This document shows, piece by piece, positions 1 to 11,999 of a DNA stretch of 64,000 nt. Both the position numbers and the translations under genes were made by a program. Numbering within the stretch: the stretch's first letter is position 1; each line of letters opens with the position of its first letter. The stretch spans positions 25,507,501 to 25,571,500 of the forward strand of contig JAMJFZ010000239.1 in assembly GCA_026225945.1 (NCBI GenBank), given 5' to 3'. Under the pieces are notes generated by a model that was not told the DNA's origin, ran no database searches, and worked only from the letters and a program-made list of their open reading frames with translations. The stretch is from Cricetomys ansorgei (Eukaryota > Chordata > Mammalia > Rodentia > Nesomyidae).

Positions 1-810
1 AGAACAGGTCTCTGATGCAATTGATTAGATCAAAGGGGATTTTTTGTCCCGTGTCAGGAGGTTTTCTGCATAATGTGTACCTTGTTGGACACCAGGTTAT
101 TAAGTGCTATGGTCATCTTGGCTGTTCCTCTCTAGGCTACCACTTACTGGCAACAGGGAAAGAGATGGGTCTTCTTTCATCTTAGCCTCTTTGTTTTCAA
201 GATCTTTCTGTGGTTACTTGCATAAAATTGCAACCCAGCCATTCCTTTATAATTATACCAGGAATGGTCAGAGGAGTAATTATTTCATTTAGTCAAGCAG
301 CAGAAGGATAATTCACCAGGAGGACAATTTTAGGCAATGGTTACTGAATCTGACTAAGTGTCCAGGCTCTGGGAATGCCCTTGCTAAGTTAGGCCTCTGT
401 TCAATTCTGGGCCTTCACATCTGGGGAGGGATGGAGCCTCCAAGGCTATTTTTAAAAAGTTCCAAAGCCAGTTAGAGGATGAGTTCTGAGTAAGAACCAC
501 TTGGTTAGTGTTCTCTTGCGGAGTTCTCAAAGTCTCCCCAGGTGGTGGTGGGTGTAAAAGTGCATATTTATGTCCAGTTCCATGGGATTCTGTTTCTGGC
601 TAAGGTACAAGAGTAGACATTCCTAACAGCCTACAGGGTGCTTCCGGGGCCAGTGGGCAGAATGTCACAGTGCTCTGTTTGGCAGGAAGGAGCAGAAGAG
701 GAAGAGAACATGGCCCATTTGTGGGGTTCAGGAGTCACCTGTCTGGGCTAGCTGGGAAGTTTCTCTGATGTTGCACCTTCAGGAACCTCAGAAACTAATT
801 TAACACACTT
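1..810. other. Non-coding, nothing recognised
   Basis: Unique-looking sequence. The 62-codon plus-strand frame has no family resemblance. Confidence 0.6.
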
Positions 811-875
811 GCACACACACACACACACACACAGACACACACACACATATATATAGACACATACAGACACACACA
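811..875 (+). repeat. (CA)n-rich microsatellite
   Basis: CA dinucleotides with short TA and GA interruptions, followed by a purine-rich stretch to about 930. Confidence 0.9.
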
Positions 876-2838
876 GAGTCACAAGAGAGAGGGGAAGCAG
901 GGAGAGGGAGGGAGGGAGAAGGGAGGGGACTTCAGGAACAGGGTGGGCTTCTGCTGTACTTTCTAATCAAAACATCTCCCTGGCTTTCCTGCCTTCCATG
1001 GCCCTTTGGCTTCTCTGCTTCCCTTTTAGCTCTAACTTTTTAATTTTTAGCTCTAATTTTTATATTTTTGCTGGAATTATTTTTATATGATGAATTTTTG
1101 TTTCTCCACTGTTTGCTATTTTCCCACACCAAACCTAGGTTCCTGTGCAAAGGATGTAAAGATTGTTATCATGTAGCCCTTGAGCATTAACAACCTCATC
1201 TTCTATGCTGATTCGTGGGTGATCCGAGAGTGGGGTGAAGAAACGCCTCTGCCTGCAACTTCCCCTTGATGACCTCTTTGTGCACTCATCGACTCTCGAT
1301 TCTAGGCTGAGGTGTGATTCACTGTGGCTCTCCCAGTATGCCCCCTGAGTTTTGGACACACTTGTGTGAGAATGTTACTCTATAGTACATTTGTTTATTT
1401 AAAAGTTTATCCTCCTCGCTGCCAAGGCACCACATTTCGGTATTATCCCTAGTATCATCAAGAGTAAACATCAGTGTAGTAGCTATCCTGTGTCTCAAGG
1501 TGCTCTGCTTTGTGGTGCATACGAGTAAATTCCCAGTATGTGACTGAAGTCATCTGTGCTTGTGGAAAACAGCTGTCCAATGTGAGCAGATGGGCGTGTC
1601 TCCCTTGATAGTCAGGGCTTTATAGGAGGCACATACGCTTTCTAAATACTTGTTGAATGAATGAATGAGTGGTAACATAAGTAATGATGGACTTTTGAGA
1701 AAATTAAATAACTTCCACCGTTTCTACCCACAAAGCTGACTTCAGGGGATCCTGGGCAGTATTCCCCACTGTAGACAGGGGGAAAAGGGAGGGCTTTGAA
1801 GTGAATCCTCATATATTTTTTCCCCTTTGAGAATTAGTTCTCCCATTGCAAGCCCCAATAGGAAACACAGCAAATGGACATTAAAAGAATACATGTATGT
1901 GAAAGCCATATAGAGCTTAGATGCTGAATTTATAAGATCAATATAACCAATGACTTTTCTAATTATTTCTCAATGTCATTGTAAAAGTACAGTAATTGAA
2001 GGAATGTACCAAAGAGAACAACAAAAGAATAAATTTATTAACAACAATACACCTCATGTTCCATGTGAGAATAATAACATTTTTTTGGGGAGGGGGGAGA
2101 CATAAAATAGAGTTTACATGTTATCCAGTTTCATATGCCTTCTAACACAGTTTAAATATCTATTTTCAAATCAGTTTTAAGTAGCTCTTCACTAATCAAA
2201 ATAATGTACATTTGAAAAACAATATCTGCTCACTGTGGATTGGTGTTTCTGGTACACTTTGCACCACACCCAATGCACAATGTTGCACCACGCCCCGTGA
2301 TAAACGCGTTCTTAAATAAAGACAGTCCACGCACTTGAGTAAAAACCATGCGGATGGGAACTGAGGGCTGACTCACTGACTAGATTTAAAATAGTCCCTT
2401 TTCTGTGCTTAAGAGCATCTCAGAAGTATGTCAAAGGACACAGGAAAAAAAAAAAAAGGCCATCTAGGAGTGAGAGCAACGTCCCTGGGAATGATTTGTG
2501 AGACGGAAGAATACCATTTGCATAGTTTGGCAAGTAGGGGAAAGAGCTGGAGCTGGGCCGACTGCCTCTAAGCTCCAGGGAAATCAGCAATCAGAAGCCC
2601 TGGGGAGCCGCCTGGATGTGGGGAAACCGCTTTGGCACCACCAGCCATCCTGAGACTCATAGACCTGTCTGATACTGCTACAAGAGGATACTTCCTTTGA
2701 CTCACCCAAGAGAAGAAAAGAAGAGCGTTTTTATAGAACGCTCATACATTGTAGCAAAGGAAAAGGCACCCACCGAAGACATTTGCCCTAGGCCAACACT
2801 CCCCCGACACCCCCGACCCTCCAGACTTCTTTTTCTTT
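876..2838. other. Non-coding, nothing firm
   Basis: A purine-rich stretch to about 930. TTGTTGAATGAATGAATGAG near 1650-1670 looks like the tail of an old L2/MIR-type element. No exon is seen. Confidence 0.55.
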
Positions 2839-2976
2839 TCTGAGACAGGGTTTCTCTACGTAGCCCTGGCTGTACTGGAATTCACTCTGTAGACCAGGCT
2901 GACCTTGAACTCAGAGATTCTCTTGCCTCTGCCTCCCGAGTGCTAGAGTTAAAGGCCTGTGCCACCATGGCCAGAT
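2839..2976 (-). repeat. B1 SINE
   Basis: Reads TGAGACAGGGTTTCTCTACG through to GAGTTAAAGGCCTGTGCCAC, a near full-length antisense B1. Confidence 0.88.
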
Positions 2977-3461
2977 TTCCTTCGAGAATTGAAAAAATGT
3001 TGCACGGTAGGGCAATACAATGGGAAGATGCATGTCCTTGCTCCCCACATCCCAGTCCAATGTAAGTATATTCTAAGTTTTAGACTATATTATTATTCTT
3101 TAGAATCTAAAGAATATTTTAAAACAATAAAAATGTCAAAAATATAGTTAAACATCAACGAGTATTAGAAAAACACAGGCTTTGATATGTAAATTAGTTT
3201 GCAAACTGTTAATTTTTTTTTTTCAACCAAAAGCATTAAATGATTTTTTTTCCAGGAAAAAAGAGGGCGGGGGGCACGCAAAATTCCTAATCAATTCATA
3301 GCAAATGATGCCTAGTTCTTAGCACACATCAATGATGGCTGATTGACTCAGAGGTAATAAAGAGGTAGACCTCTTTTGTCTTAGATGACACTCTCTGGAG
3401 ATTTTGGCTATCAATATGTAACATTACAGATTGTCTACCTCTCATCTAAAATGTCAGGGAC

Positions 3462-3620
3462 TGCCAGGTTTAGCGGCACACGCCTTTAATCTCAGCACTT
3501 GGGAAGCAGAGGGAAGCCGATCTCTACTGAGTTCCAGGCTTGGTCTGCATAGTTAAGTTCTAGGATAGCCAGAGCGACATGGTGAGACTCCTTTTCAAAC
3601 AAACAAAGAAACAAATAAAG
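3462..3620 (+). repeat. B1 SINE with A-rich tail
   Basis: GCACACGCCTTTAATCTCAG followed by the B1 right half and an AAAC-rich tail. Confidence 0.8.
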
Positions 3621-5484
3621 CGTCTGGAGCCAGAAGTACTTCAAGGTTTGGATTTTTTTTTTCCTCCAGTTTTTGAATGTTCACATAAATAATGAGCTTT
3701 CTTGAGAGTGGGATGGAAGTCGAAGCAAAAAGTTCATTCACAATTCATGTGCCTCTCCTACACAGAAGCGGAAGGTAACTTTTGTAGGCTACTTTGAAGG
3801 CAGCAGCATTCTGGCCCTGACCTGTGGTCTGGGGTGGACTTTTCCACTTGCAGAATTATGTTGGTCCTCTGAAAGATTTGGACCTGTAGTATTTTGGATA
3901 TCAAAATTTGAGAATAGGGAGCCTCAACATAGATATTTAATAGAGATTACCAAAAGTGTTCGAAAGTGACCATGTGTCTTGATAGATCCTTAGACAATGC
4001 CTGATGTCTCTAGAAAGGCAAAACAAATTCTTCTTGGAGAACTTCATTGTTCCATGCACTGCTGGTCATGGGGAAGAGGCTTCTTGGTGTGAACAGCATG
4101 GAAAGAGGTGCTACAAAATGGGCAAGAGAACCCCAGCGTGCTCTCTTTGGCATGGAAATCGTGGTTTTGAGAAACACGGTGTTGAATGCTAAATGAGAAT
4201 TGGCGCTCAGATTCTCTGTGGGTCTCTTTCTAAATTAAAAGAAGATGTACACTGTTGAAAATCATATCTAGCACATAAGTGTGTTAAAAATTTCCATTTC
4301 ACACAATACCACCTTCAATCCTCACAGGGCATTCTGTAATTTAGGAGAATAAGGAATCTGAAAGAGTTTGAATCATGAATCATTTTATCTCAGAAAGTGT
4401 GTCAAGCTTGTTCGCCATACTCACTAATGGAGAATCATCTCCTGTGGGAAAGAAAGGTGCAAATTCTCAACTGTCCAGAAGTCAAGGAAGGAAAATTCAT
4501 ACTTCGAGAGGTCACAATTGATCTTGAGAGAATAGTTCTGACTCACACGTAGTAACTGCAATTTGTAAACCTAGTAAACATGCATACTTGAAGGCCACCC
4601 CCTCTACCTTTCTGGCTAAAGTGTAAACTACTTCCATATATCTTCTGAAAAGAAGTTGAGTCAAAGTCCCCAACTGCTCTCCCTTCTCATTTTAAGCACA
4701 TCTCATAAACACTATTGCTTGCCAATCATGTTACTTATCTCCTTATTTAATTAGTTGACTTTTCCCAAGACCCATGATTTGGCTCAAACACTCAGTCTGC
4801 CGTCAGGTTTTGCACTACCGACTTCTATAAAGAGACTCCCGAAGCTTCTCTCTGTCCAGAAGTTCAGTTTGTGTTTTTTAGTGTGCTGCCTACTTTGTAG
4901 CCATAATGATTCTTTCAAATGATAAGTATCACCAAAACCAAATCTCACTGGAAGTCAGTTCCACTGAGAGACTGTGTCAGGCTACTCACTACTGGTGGGA
5001 GTTTGCAGAACATGATTACAGTGATGACCATTAACATTTCAATGTATGGAATCACAGATCTACCAATAGTGTTTATTATTCAGAAACGACTCCACAACCA
5101 GGCAAAGACATAAATGTCCAAGAATGTTTTCCAAGATTTTTTTTTTGTTTTTGTTTTTAGCAACAAAAAGCGGAGGTATTGGTTAAAATAGGCACATAAA
5201 TAAATGGACTACTTTGCACCTGTTTGTAAGCGAATGAGACATACGTTTGGTGCTGTGGAAAGATGACTATGGGATATCATTAAGTAAAGGTGAAGGTGAG
5301 GAAATTAGATATGTACATAGCCTCCCATACCATCCAAACCCTTCAAATAAGTATTCTGTATATGCATTTGCACATGGATAGGAAAGGACTGAGACGTGAT
5401 ATATCTGGAATTCTTAAAATATTAGCCCAGAATGGAACAATTACCTTTTCTTCCATAACGACATAGTATTAATTTTCATATACT
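3621..5484. other. Non-coding, nothing recognised
   Basis: Unique-looking AT-rich DNA. No FABP exon motif (such as GGNACCTGGAAA) on either strand, so Fabp12 is not here. Confidence 0.55.
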
Positions 5485-5610
5485 TTTTTTTATATTAAAA
5501 TAAGGTCTTAACATAGCCCAGGCCAAGCTAGCCTCAAACTCAAAATCCTCCTGCCTCGGCCTCCACAGTCTTGGGATTACAGACGGGCATATGTTATCAG
5601 AGCCGGGAAT
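5485..5610 (-). repeat. Diverged B1/PB1 SINE
   Basis: AGCCTCAAACTCAAAATCCT and CTTGGGATTACAGACGGGCA mark an antisense B1-type element. Confidence 0.7.
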
Positions 5611-5649
5611 TCCACTATTTTTTAAAAGTATTTCAAAGAGTCCCATTTG

Positions 5650-5830
5650 GGGCGTGGAGATGTAGCTAAGTGGCAAAGTGTTTGTCTAGCCTGTGCAGGG
5701 CCCTGGATTCTATCCTTAAGGTTGATGTTACCTTACCAATGTGTCTGTGCATCCACATGTCCATATTTATTTCCCAGCACCCGAGGACAAGGCTATGTTA
5801 ACATAATGCTGTCTCTTGAGAAAATTTAGT
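5650..5830 (+). repeat. B4-like composite SINE (ID head plus B1-like tail)
   Basis: GGAGATGTAGCTAAGTGGC is an ID/B4-type tRNA-derived head; a short B1-like part follows. A short antisense ID-like scrap lies at 5834-5884. Confidence 0.5.
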
Positions 5831-6254
5831 CTTGAACCTGGCCAGACTAGTGTAATACCACTGAGTAACATCCCCAACCCTGAGGAACCCCCCCAAAGAT
5901 CTTATTCTAAAGCATACAAATCAAGATCATTCATTTTGTATTTCATTAATTTCTTGACATTAATCTTGAAATGAGGAATGTGCCCTCTCTCTGTAGTCAC
6001 CAGTGCAGAGAATTCGGCCCTCTGAAAATTCTAAGACCAGAGAATTTTTTTCTGAGCAAGGATATTTTGGGTCAGGAAAAAATATCGTTCTTCCCAGCCC
6101 AGGCATCCCAAGGGTGTGATTTGTCTTTTGAGTCTATGTGATCGCTGTAACTCTCGCAGCTGGCCACACGAGAAGTGAGGTAGAGCTAGCAACCTGCAAA
6201 AGACTTGACCATCAGATCGCTAATTTAGATGACGGTCATCAAATGAGGCTTTCC

Positions 6255-6365
6255 AGTTGTACAGATGAGAAAGTGGAATGTTGTAGAAACCAATCAGCCA
6301 GCTAAAGGCTGCAAGCCTGTGAGCAGTAGAAATAGAATTTCAACATGTCTAACTCCAAGGCTCAC
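6255..6365 (+). repeat. MIR-like remnant
   Basis: GTACAGATGAGAAAGTGGAA and the following segment resemble the MIR core and 3' side. It is close upstream of the Fabp4 enhancer block. Confidence 0.4.
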
Positions 6366-6450
6366 GGGTCTTTCTAGTCGCTAACATGACTTACAAGGCA
6401 ATAAGAGAAACGTCATGGGCATATTATCACCCACTAAATATAAATTTGTG

Positions 6451-6473
6451 CAATCAATCAATCAATCAATCAA

Positions 6474-6504
<31 letters not shown>

Positions 6505-6505
6505 A
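6451..6505 (+). repeat. (AATC)n(AAAT)n microsatellite
   Basis: Five to six CAAT units passing into eight or more AAAT units, about 100 nt before the enhancer block. Confidence 0.95.
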
Positions 6506-6599
6506 GGACAGTCCTTAAGTGATGGTCTCTTTAGAGCATAGAATTTCCAGCAAGAATCATGTAGCTGGAAAATCACACAGAGCTATGGGGAATCTTGGC

Positions 6600-7170
6600 A
6601 AGCCTCACAACAAATGCAGGAATGCACATTTCACCCAGTGAGAAGGGATTGTAGTCAGGAGGGAAGTGAACACCCAGATGGCAAATAGAGTTCCCAGATG
6701 CCTGTTTGTGCTTTCTCAGTGGATCAGAGTTCACTGGTGCAAGTGTCACAGCCCAAGGGCCCTCCTAAAGCTCACTGCTTCCTTGCCTTGTAACCCAGTC
6801 ACTCCTGGAAGGACTGCTGGGTTGTCTCTCCAGCAACATCAGGTCTCATTGGAGCCCGCTATGGCATGTGCCACCGTCTGTGGCTTTTTTTCTGTAGTTT
6901 CATGTTTACTGCAGTCTTGGGCACCCTTGTATCTGACTTCCTTTCCTTTCCCTCCACTGCTCTTCTTCTTTATGCTTATCTCTCTTTCTGTTCCCTCTCT
7001 TCCTACTCCTTTTTTCTCTCTCTCAGGCATCATCTCTTAATGACCTACTGTGAGCTATGTCCACTGCTTGTCAGAAGCCCCCTGGGTGTCCTCCTTCTTG
7101 AAGTTCAGTCTGAAGTCAGAACCATAACCACCTACCCACAGCGTAATGGACAAATAATGGAACTTTGAAA
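6600..7170 (+). promoter_or_regulatory. Candidate Fabp4 adipose enhancer (ARE6/ARE7-like PPARgamma-RXR elements)
   Basis: Two DR1 nuclear-receptor elements lie 85 nt apart: GCACATTTCACCC on plus (6624-6636; GGGTGA-A-ATGTGC on minus) and GGATCA-G-AGTTCA on plus (6721-6733). Both match ARE6 and ARE7 of the mouse aP2 enhancer as I remember them. An NF1 half-site TTGGCA is at 6595-6600. The element lies about 7 kb upstream of the inferred Fabp4 start, against about 5.4 kb in mouse. At least five SINEs and several microsatellites sit between. Outer limits are approximate, and orthology rests on recalled motifs, not an alignment. Confidence 0.72.
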
Positions 7171-7678
7171 CCTCCTGATGGCTAAGTCCAGCTGATATTA
7201 CACTCCTGTAAACCTCGTGATTATTATACACTTGGCTTACTAAGCTCCCAGCTTTCTGAAATCAGGTGATCAGGTTAAAGGAGAGTAAGGGACTCAGAAC
7301 ACTTGGAGATTAGTGGCAGAGCAGATTCTAATATTTGTTTCTAGGCTTTCTCTAGACACCCACAAGAGCTGTTCCTCCTACTGGAATATCACCCTTCACA
7401 CAGCATTGCCCAGTTTTCTACTTAAGGCATCCTTAAGTAGTTCTTGTATGCTGCTTGCCTTGGTACACACTGATAAAAGCTAGGTGAATTGTTTCCTCGT
7501 AGCATCCTATGGGTTCTAAAGATCTTTCTGATCTAATAGTGATTCCTCAGACCTTCCTCTCTTGTCTTATTCTTGTACCAGAACACCCACATGTACCAGG
7601 CACAATACAGTAGCTGGCACTTACTAGGGATTTAATATCTTATTTTCACTTAGCTCTATTTATATAGAGTAAATTACA

Positions 7679-7728
<50 letters not shown>
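7679..7728 (+). repeat. (TA)n microsatellite
   Basis: A pure run of about 24 TA units between the Fabp4 enhancer and promoter. Confidence 0.97.
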
Positions 7729-7732
<4 letters not shown>

Positions 7733-7766
7733 CAAGTAGCTGATATTGAAAGAAGAGAACAATATG

Positions 7767-7768
<2 letters not shown>

Positions 7769-7802
<34 letters not shown>
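7769..7802 (+). repeat. (GT)n microsatellite
   Basis: About 17 GT units, 40 nt after the (TA)n run. Confidence 0.95.
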
Positions 7803-7805
<3 letters not shown>

Positions 7806-8831
7806 CTCATGGATATTTATTCTCTTAGTTACTTCTGATATAGCAGCTAGCCTGTTGGTAAGTTCTTTTCTGCTTTTTTTCTGGTTGAGATTTTCACCTT
7901 TGCCTTAGTTAGTCCCTAATGGGGTTAGCTTTATGAAATGAAGACCAAGTAGGTTACAGTTTATATCCAGAAAGCACTCTGCCAGCCTTCCTCCTCTGGA
8001 TCCCCACTTGCACTCCCTGCACTATATGTGAAGAGTTCCTTTTATGAGCAAGAAGGCAAATGAAGAAGTTACCCAAGAGGCTTCAAGGCCTGTCATTAAT
8101 CACTGCCCTTTACCCGAGGCAGAGCCTATGACTTACTCTTTCCAAAACTGTCGACATTTTGAGGACAAAGAGTTAAGACTCAGTCGCTATAACCGTACAT
8201 GTAAGGAAGGCCACACTGGTCTAGCTGGATAGGGAATGCAGATCAGCTCTCACAGAAAGAGACCCCTTCAGTGAGAAAAAAGAAAAGAAAAGAAAATGTG
8301 CCTACATTTTCTAGTAAAGGCTCACCTTAAAATTACCAGCAAACACCCAGGCACAGGTAGTAATAGAGCACTAACAAAGGAACTTTGCCTCCAATAAAAG
8401 GGGAGCGTGTGCGTGAACCCTCACCTTAGCTGGTCGGTACAAACTGTGAAAGCCCGCCCTCTCACTGCAGCTTTGCCATTACTCTTTATTATCCAGAGAG
8501 GGGTCTGTTTCCTTACTAATTAAGCCTTGTCAGGAATAATATTCTCATTTCCTCTAAAAGAAATAAACACAAGCGAAGGTCAGAGGGATGCATTCCACAC
8601 AAGCTGCCCATAGAGGAACAAAGGGCAAAGCAAACAGCATGGACCAGAGTGCCTGCCCTGACAGTCCTGAGGATTCTGAGGGCTTGCCCTCTGTCCCCAC
8701 ATCCCCAAGCAAAGACAGACTGTTCCCATTGCAGACCCCTTCCCCACGGCTCCAAGGAAATTCTCACCCCGCTGAGTCTGCTTTTTGCTGCTGTTTGTTT
8801 TGTACATCCTTGGCTCTTTTTAAATATTTAA

Positions 8832-8968
8832 TTTTGAGACATGCTTATTCTTAAATTAACTAGGATGGCTTTGAACTCACTTTGTGGCTCAGGCAGGCTT
8901 TGAACTTAGGTGATTCTTCTGATTCAGTCTCCTGAGTTGCTGGGATCACAGGGGTGCACCACCCAGGT
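8832..8968 (-). repeat. Diverged B1 SINE
   Basis: TTTTGAGACATGCTTATTC at the start, then GAACTCACTTTGTGGCTCAG and GCTGGGATCACAGGGGTGCA. Confidence 0.72.
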
Positions 8969-9317
8969 GTTATATGCAATGCAGTTCTGTGTTTGATATT
9001 TGTCAATGAAAGAGTAGGTGTTCCTGTGGGAATTCTGCTCATCACCAATGTCCAACTATCTCCCACTGAGCGTGTTTGTGGATTTAGGCCCCTGATGAAA
9101 GGAGAATTATGCTGGATCTGTCCTATATAGGTTCTCAGTTTCTCTCCTTTCATTACCACTATCCTGTTGCTCTTTTTTCCTGCTATGACTGTATCGGCTC
9201 TCACTTGTGCTTTGCTCACAGCTTTATATGAGATCATCATGACCTTCATCAGCCACTTTTCCTAAGGCTACTGTGCTTCTAAAATACAAAGAGATATTTG
9301 TGGCTTTCTTGCCTTAA

Positions 9318-9318
<1 letters not shown>

Positions 9319-9363
<45 letters not shown>
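9319..9363 (+). repeat. (CA)n microsatellite
   Basis: About 22 CA units. Confidence 0.95.
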
Positions 9364-9367
<4 letters not shown>

Positions 9368-9694
9368 CCTGTTACATGACATAAACCTTTATGTCCTTCG
9401 CCTTGTGAATTAGTTCATTGATTAATATTCAATAAGTGAGCAAAATGCTGGAAACATTAAGTCATTGGTGGAGCAGTATCATGAAAAGACAGGATGGGTT
9501 TCAGGCATCTTACCTCCTATAGATTTTATGCCAAGAAAAGATGCTAAAAGTATACAAAATGCAGGAAAAGTGCCGTTTGTTTAAAAATGCTCATTTCAAA
9601 ACAGCTATTAAAAAGAATACATTTAGGTTTTACAGTTTACTTTGGCTGTGGGCTAAATAGGCCTTGGATTATTTGAAACATACAGAAGTTATTT

Positions 9695-9935
9695 TAAATT
9701 ATTTGTTTATTCATCTATTTTATTGTGTGTGTGTGTCTGGTGTGTCTGAATATATGTATGTGTACCATGTACATGCAGAAACCCAAGCGGTCAGGCAGGT
9801 CAGGAGAGGGCACTGGATGCCCTGGAACTGGAGTTATAGACAGTTGTGAGATATCATGTTGGTGCTGAGAACCAAACCAGGGTCTTCTGCAAGAGCAGTA
9901 AATGCTCTCAACCTCTGAGCTATCTCTCTAGCCTG
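9695..9935 (-). repeat. B2/B3 SINE
   Basis: CCTGGAACTGGAGTTATAGA, GTGCTGAGAACCAAACCAGG and CTGAGCTATCTCTCTAGCC are the antisense body and tRNA-derived head. Confidence 0.85.
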
Positions 9936-10199
9936 TGTGGTCATGTTTTACTCCTAATTCCTATGTAGCATGGTGCCTCGGACATACCAAGTTTGCAAAA
10001 GAAAAATAACTTGAAAACTACTTGCTAATGTGAACTTTCCACAACGAAACCATATTTGAAAATGTGAGCACTATAGAATCTACTAGTTTCAAAGAACAGA
10101 TGACCACTACAACTCAGCTTAAATTTAGGCACTTGCCACTAATGCTTAAGGAGATGCTGTTCAAACAACATTGTACCCCAGTTTTATGTAATGCTAATA

Positions 10200-10312
10200 T
10201 TTTTTTTTCCAGATGGGGTGACACTCCATAGCCCAGGATGGCCTTAAACTCACAATCTCCAGCCTCAGATTTCCAAGTGCTGGAACTATAGGCATGGGTT
10301 CACCAGGCCCAT
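10200..10312 (-). repeat. Diverged B1 SINE
   Basis: AGATGGGGTGACACTCCATA through to GCTGGAACTATAGGCATGGG. Confidence 0.7.
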
Positions 10313-11179
10313 CTTAACACTGAACTTTTAAAGCAAGATTCTCCTTATTTTGTACATTCAGATGACATTCCCCCAACCTTGCGGTCAAGAGGAAAGAATG
10401 CTCTGTCTTATCATGCCAGCAACAGAAACTTTTTATGCATAGAAATGACATAATTTCTGAGGATCTAAGAATTGAGGGTGCTGCTTGTCTTCCATTTACA
10501 CTATAGATATGAGACAAGGGCCTCTGCATTACATTGGCCAGTTTACTGTCTAGAAAGTTCTTTCCCTTCCCTGAGACATAAATTTGTATCACGTGTATAG
10601 TAAGAATGGTAGTCTTCCGCAGGACTGCCCATGTGTTTGGAATATATATGGAGTTGCTTCAGACACCAGAATCCCTTTAGGTAAGAACTGGGCCACTTTG
10701 CCACTTCCTACAAGTAGAACCTCCAGACTTCTTACAAATTCAGCCTATTTCTTACATGCCATTTCACTGTTATTTAAGTTTAAAAAAGACCCATTTCTGT
10801 AGGCTACTCTCCTTTACTTGAAATAATTAAAGAACCCCATGGTCCTCTCTAGAAGATCTTATTTGTACCATTTGTACCATGATCAGGCGCTATGATCAGA
10901 AGAATATGGGCTGCTGGCCCAAAGAAATGTTCTTTTGAAGCTTTTGCTTTGTTTTAACAAAAGAATGATAGACTCTCAGGAACCTGGTCAATTAAGAGTC
11001 CCTCGGTATATTTTATTGGATATCCAATTGTATCTCACAGTGGATGAATCTGGACAAAAGTCCTTGCCTTAAATTTGCTCTTTACTCACTAGGAACAGAA
11101 ATCCACACATTTATCCTGATTTTTAGGTATTCTTGGTGGCCATATTGAAGAGAAAGTGACTTAACATGGAGTCCCCTTA

Positions 11180-11445
11180 GCAGTCCTGCAGGTGCTCGTT
11201 CCTCCTGTCTCCCAGTGGCTGTCTTCTATCTTCAGGTGACAGTTCGATCCTGTCACCTTTCTAGATGTCTCCAGCTACTGTCAGCCACCCTCATAGTAGT
11301 CATTATGTCAGCTCATCCTGTGCTGCTCGCTCTGAGCAGTGGCTTACTTCACTGTCCCCACGCTCTGGTGCGGCTCACTGTTGAATTCCCAGTGGTCAGG
11401 GCAGTGGCTGAGTCACGCCTCAATAAATGGATGGACTTGATGTCA
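11180..11445 (+). repeat. L2 3'-end-like remnant
   Basis: The CTTACTTCACTGTCCCCACG region and the end GCCTCAATAAATGGATGGAC follow the layout of the L2 3' end. The 100-aa frame over it is not a gene. Confidence 0.4.
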
Positions 11446-11732
11446 TGGTGCTGCGCTAACACTGCCCTTCTCAAGAGAAACAGAACACCAGCCGCGTGTG
11501 TAATTACAATTTTCTAGCAGCCACATTAAAAAACAAAACAAAGCAGATTAAGTAACTATGGTTACTTCAACATATAATCAAAGTGAGAAAAATTCATCAT
11601 ATGTTACATTTTCGTATTAACTTCAACTGTGATATGTATTCTGCACCAATAGATATCTTGATTCATACTCCGATTTTTCTTTTGAAATACTCGATCATCA
11701 TCTAACGTTCATAGAACTTAACAATTAGAAAC

Positions 11733-11900
11733 TTGGCCGGGTGGTGGCAGCGCACACATTTTGTCCCCACAAACTTGGGAGGCAGAGGCAAGCGGATCCC
11801 TGTGAGTTCAAGGCCACCCTGATCTAGAGAGTGAGTTCCAGGACAGCCGGAGTTACAACAGAGAAACCCTGTCTCAAATAACAAAACAAAAAAACAAACA
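11733..11900 (+). repeat. B1 SINE
   Basis: GGCCGGGTGGTGGCAGCGCA through to GAGAAACCCTGTCTCAAATA, followed directly by a (GAAA)n tail. Confidence 0.88.
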
Positions 11901-11904
11901 ACGA

Positions 11905-11971
<67 letters not shown>

Positions 11972-11988
11972 GAAGAAAGAAAGAAAGA
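11901..11988 (+). repeat. (GAAA)n microsatellite, B1 tail
   Basis: About 20 GAAA units with few interruptions, extending the B1 tail. It gives long spurious serine/phenylalanine/leucine frames on the minus strand. Confidence 0.95.
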
Positions 11989-11999
11989 AGCTTAGAGTG

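Larger units (their letters stand above)
7171..8831. other. Fabp4 upstream spacer
   Basis: Apart from the (TA)n and (GT)n runs I see no gene and no clear repeat. An AAAAG-type tract lies near 8276-8298. The open frames at 8516-8854 overlap on both strands and show no protein family. Confidence 0.5.

Noticed and set aside
6451..6505. Regular short repeats examined as a CRISPR-like array
   Set aside because: Uniform tetranucleotide microsatellite without unique spacers, in a eukaryotic genome.
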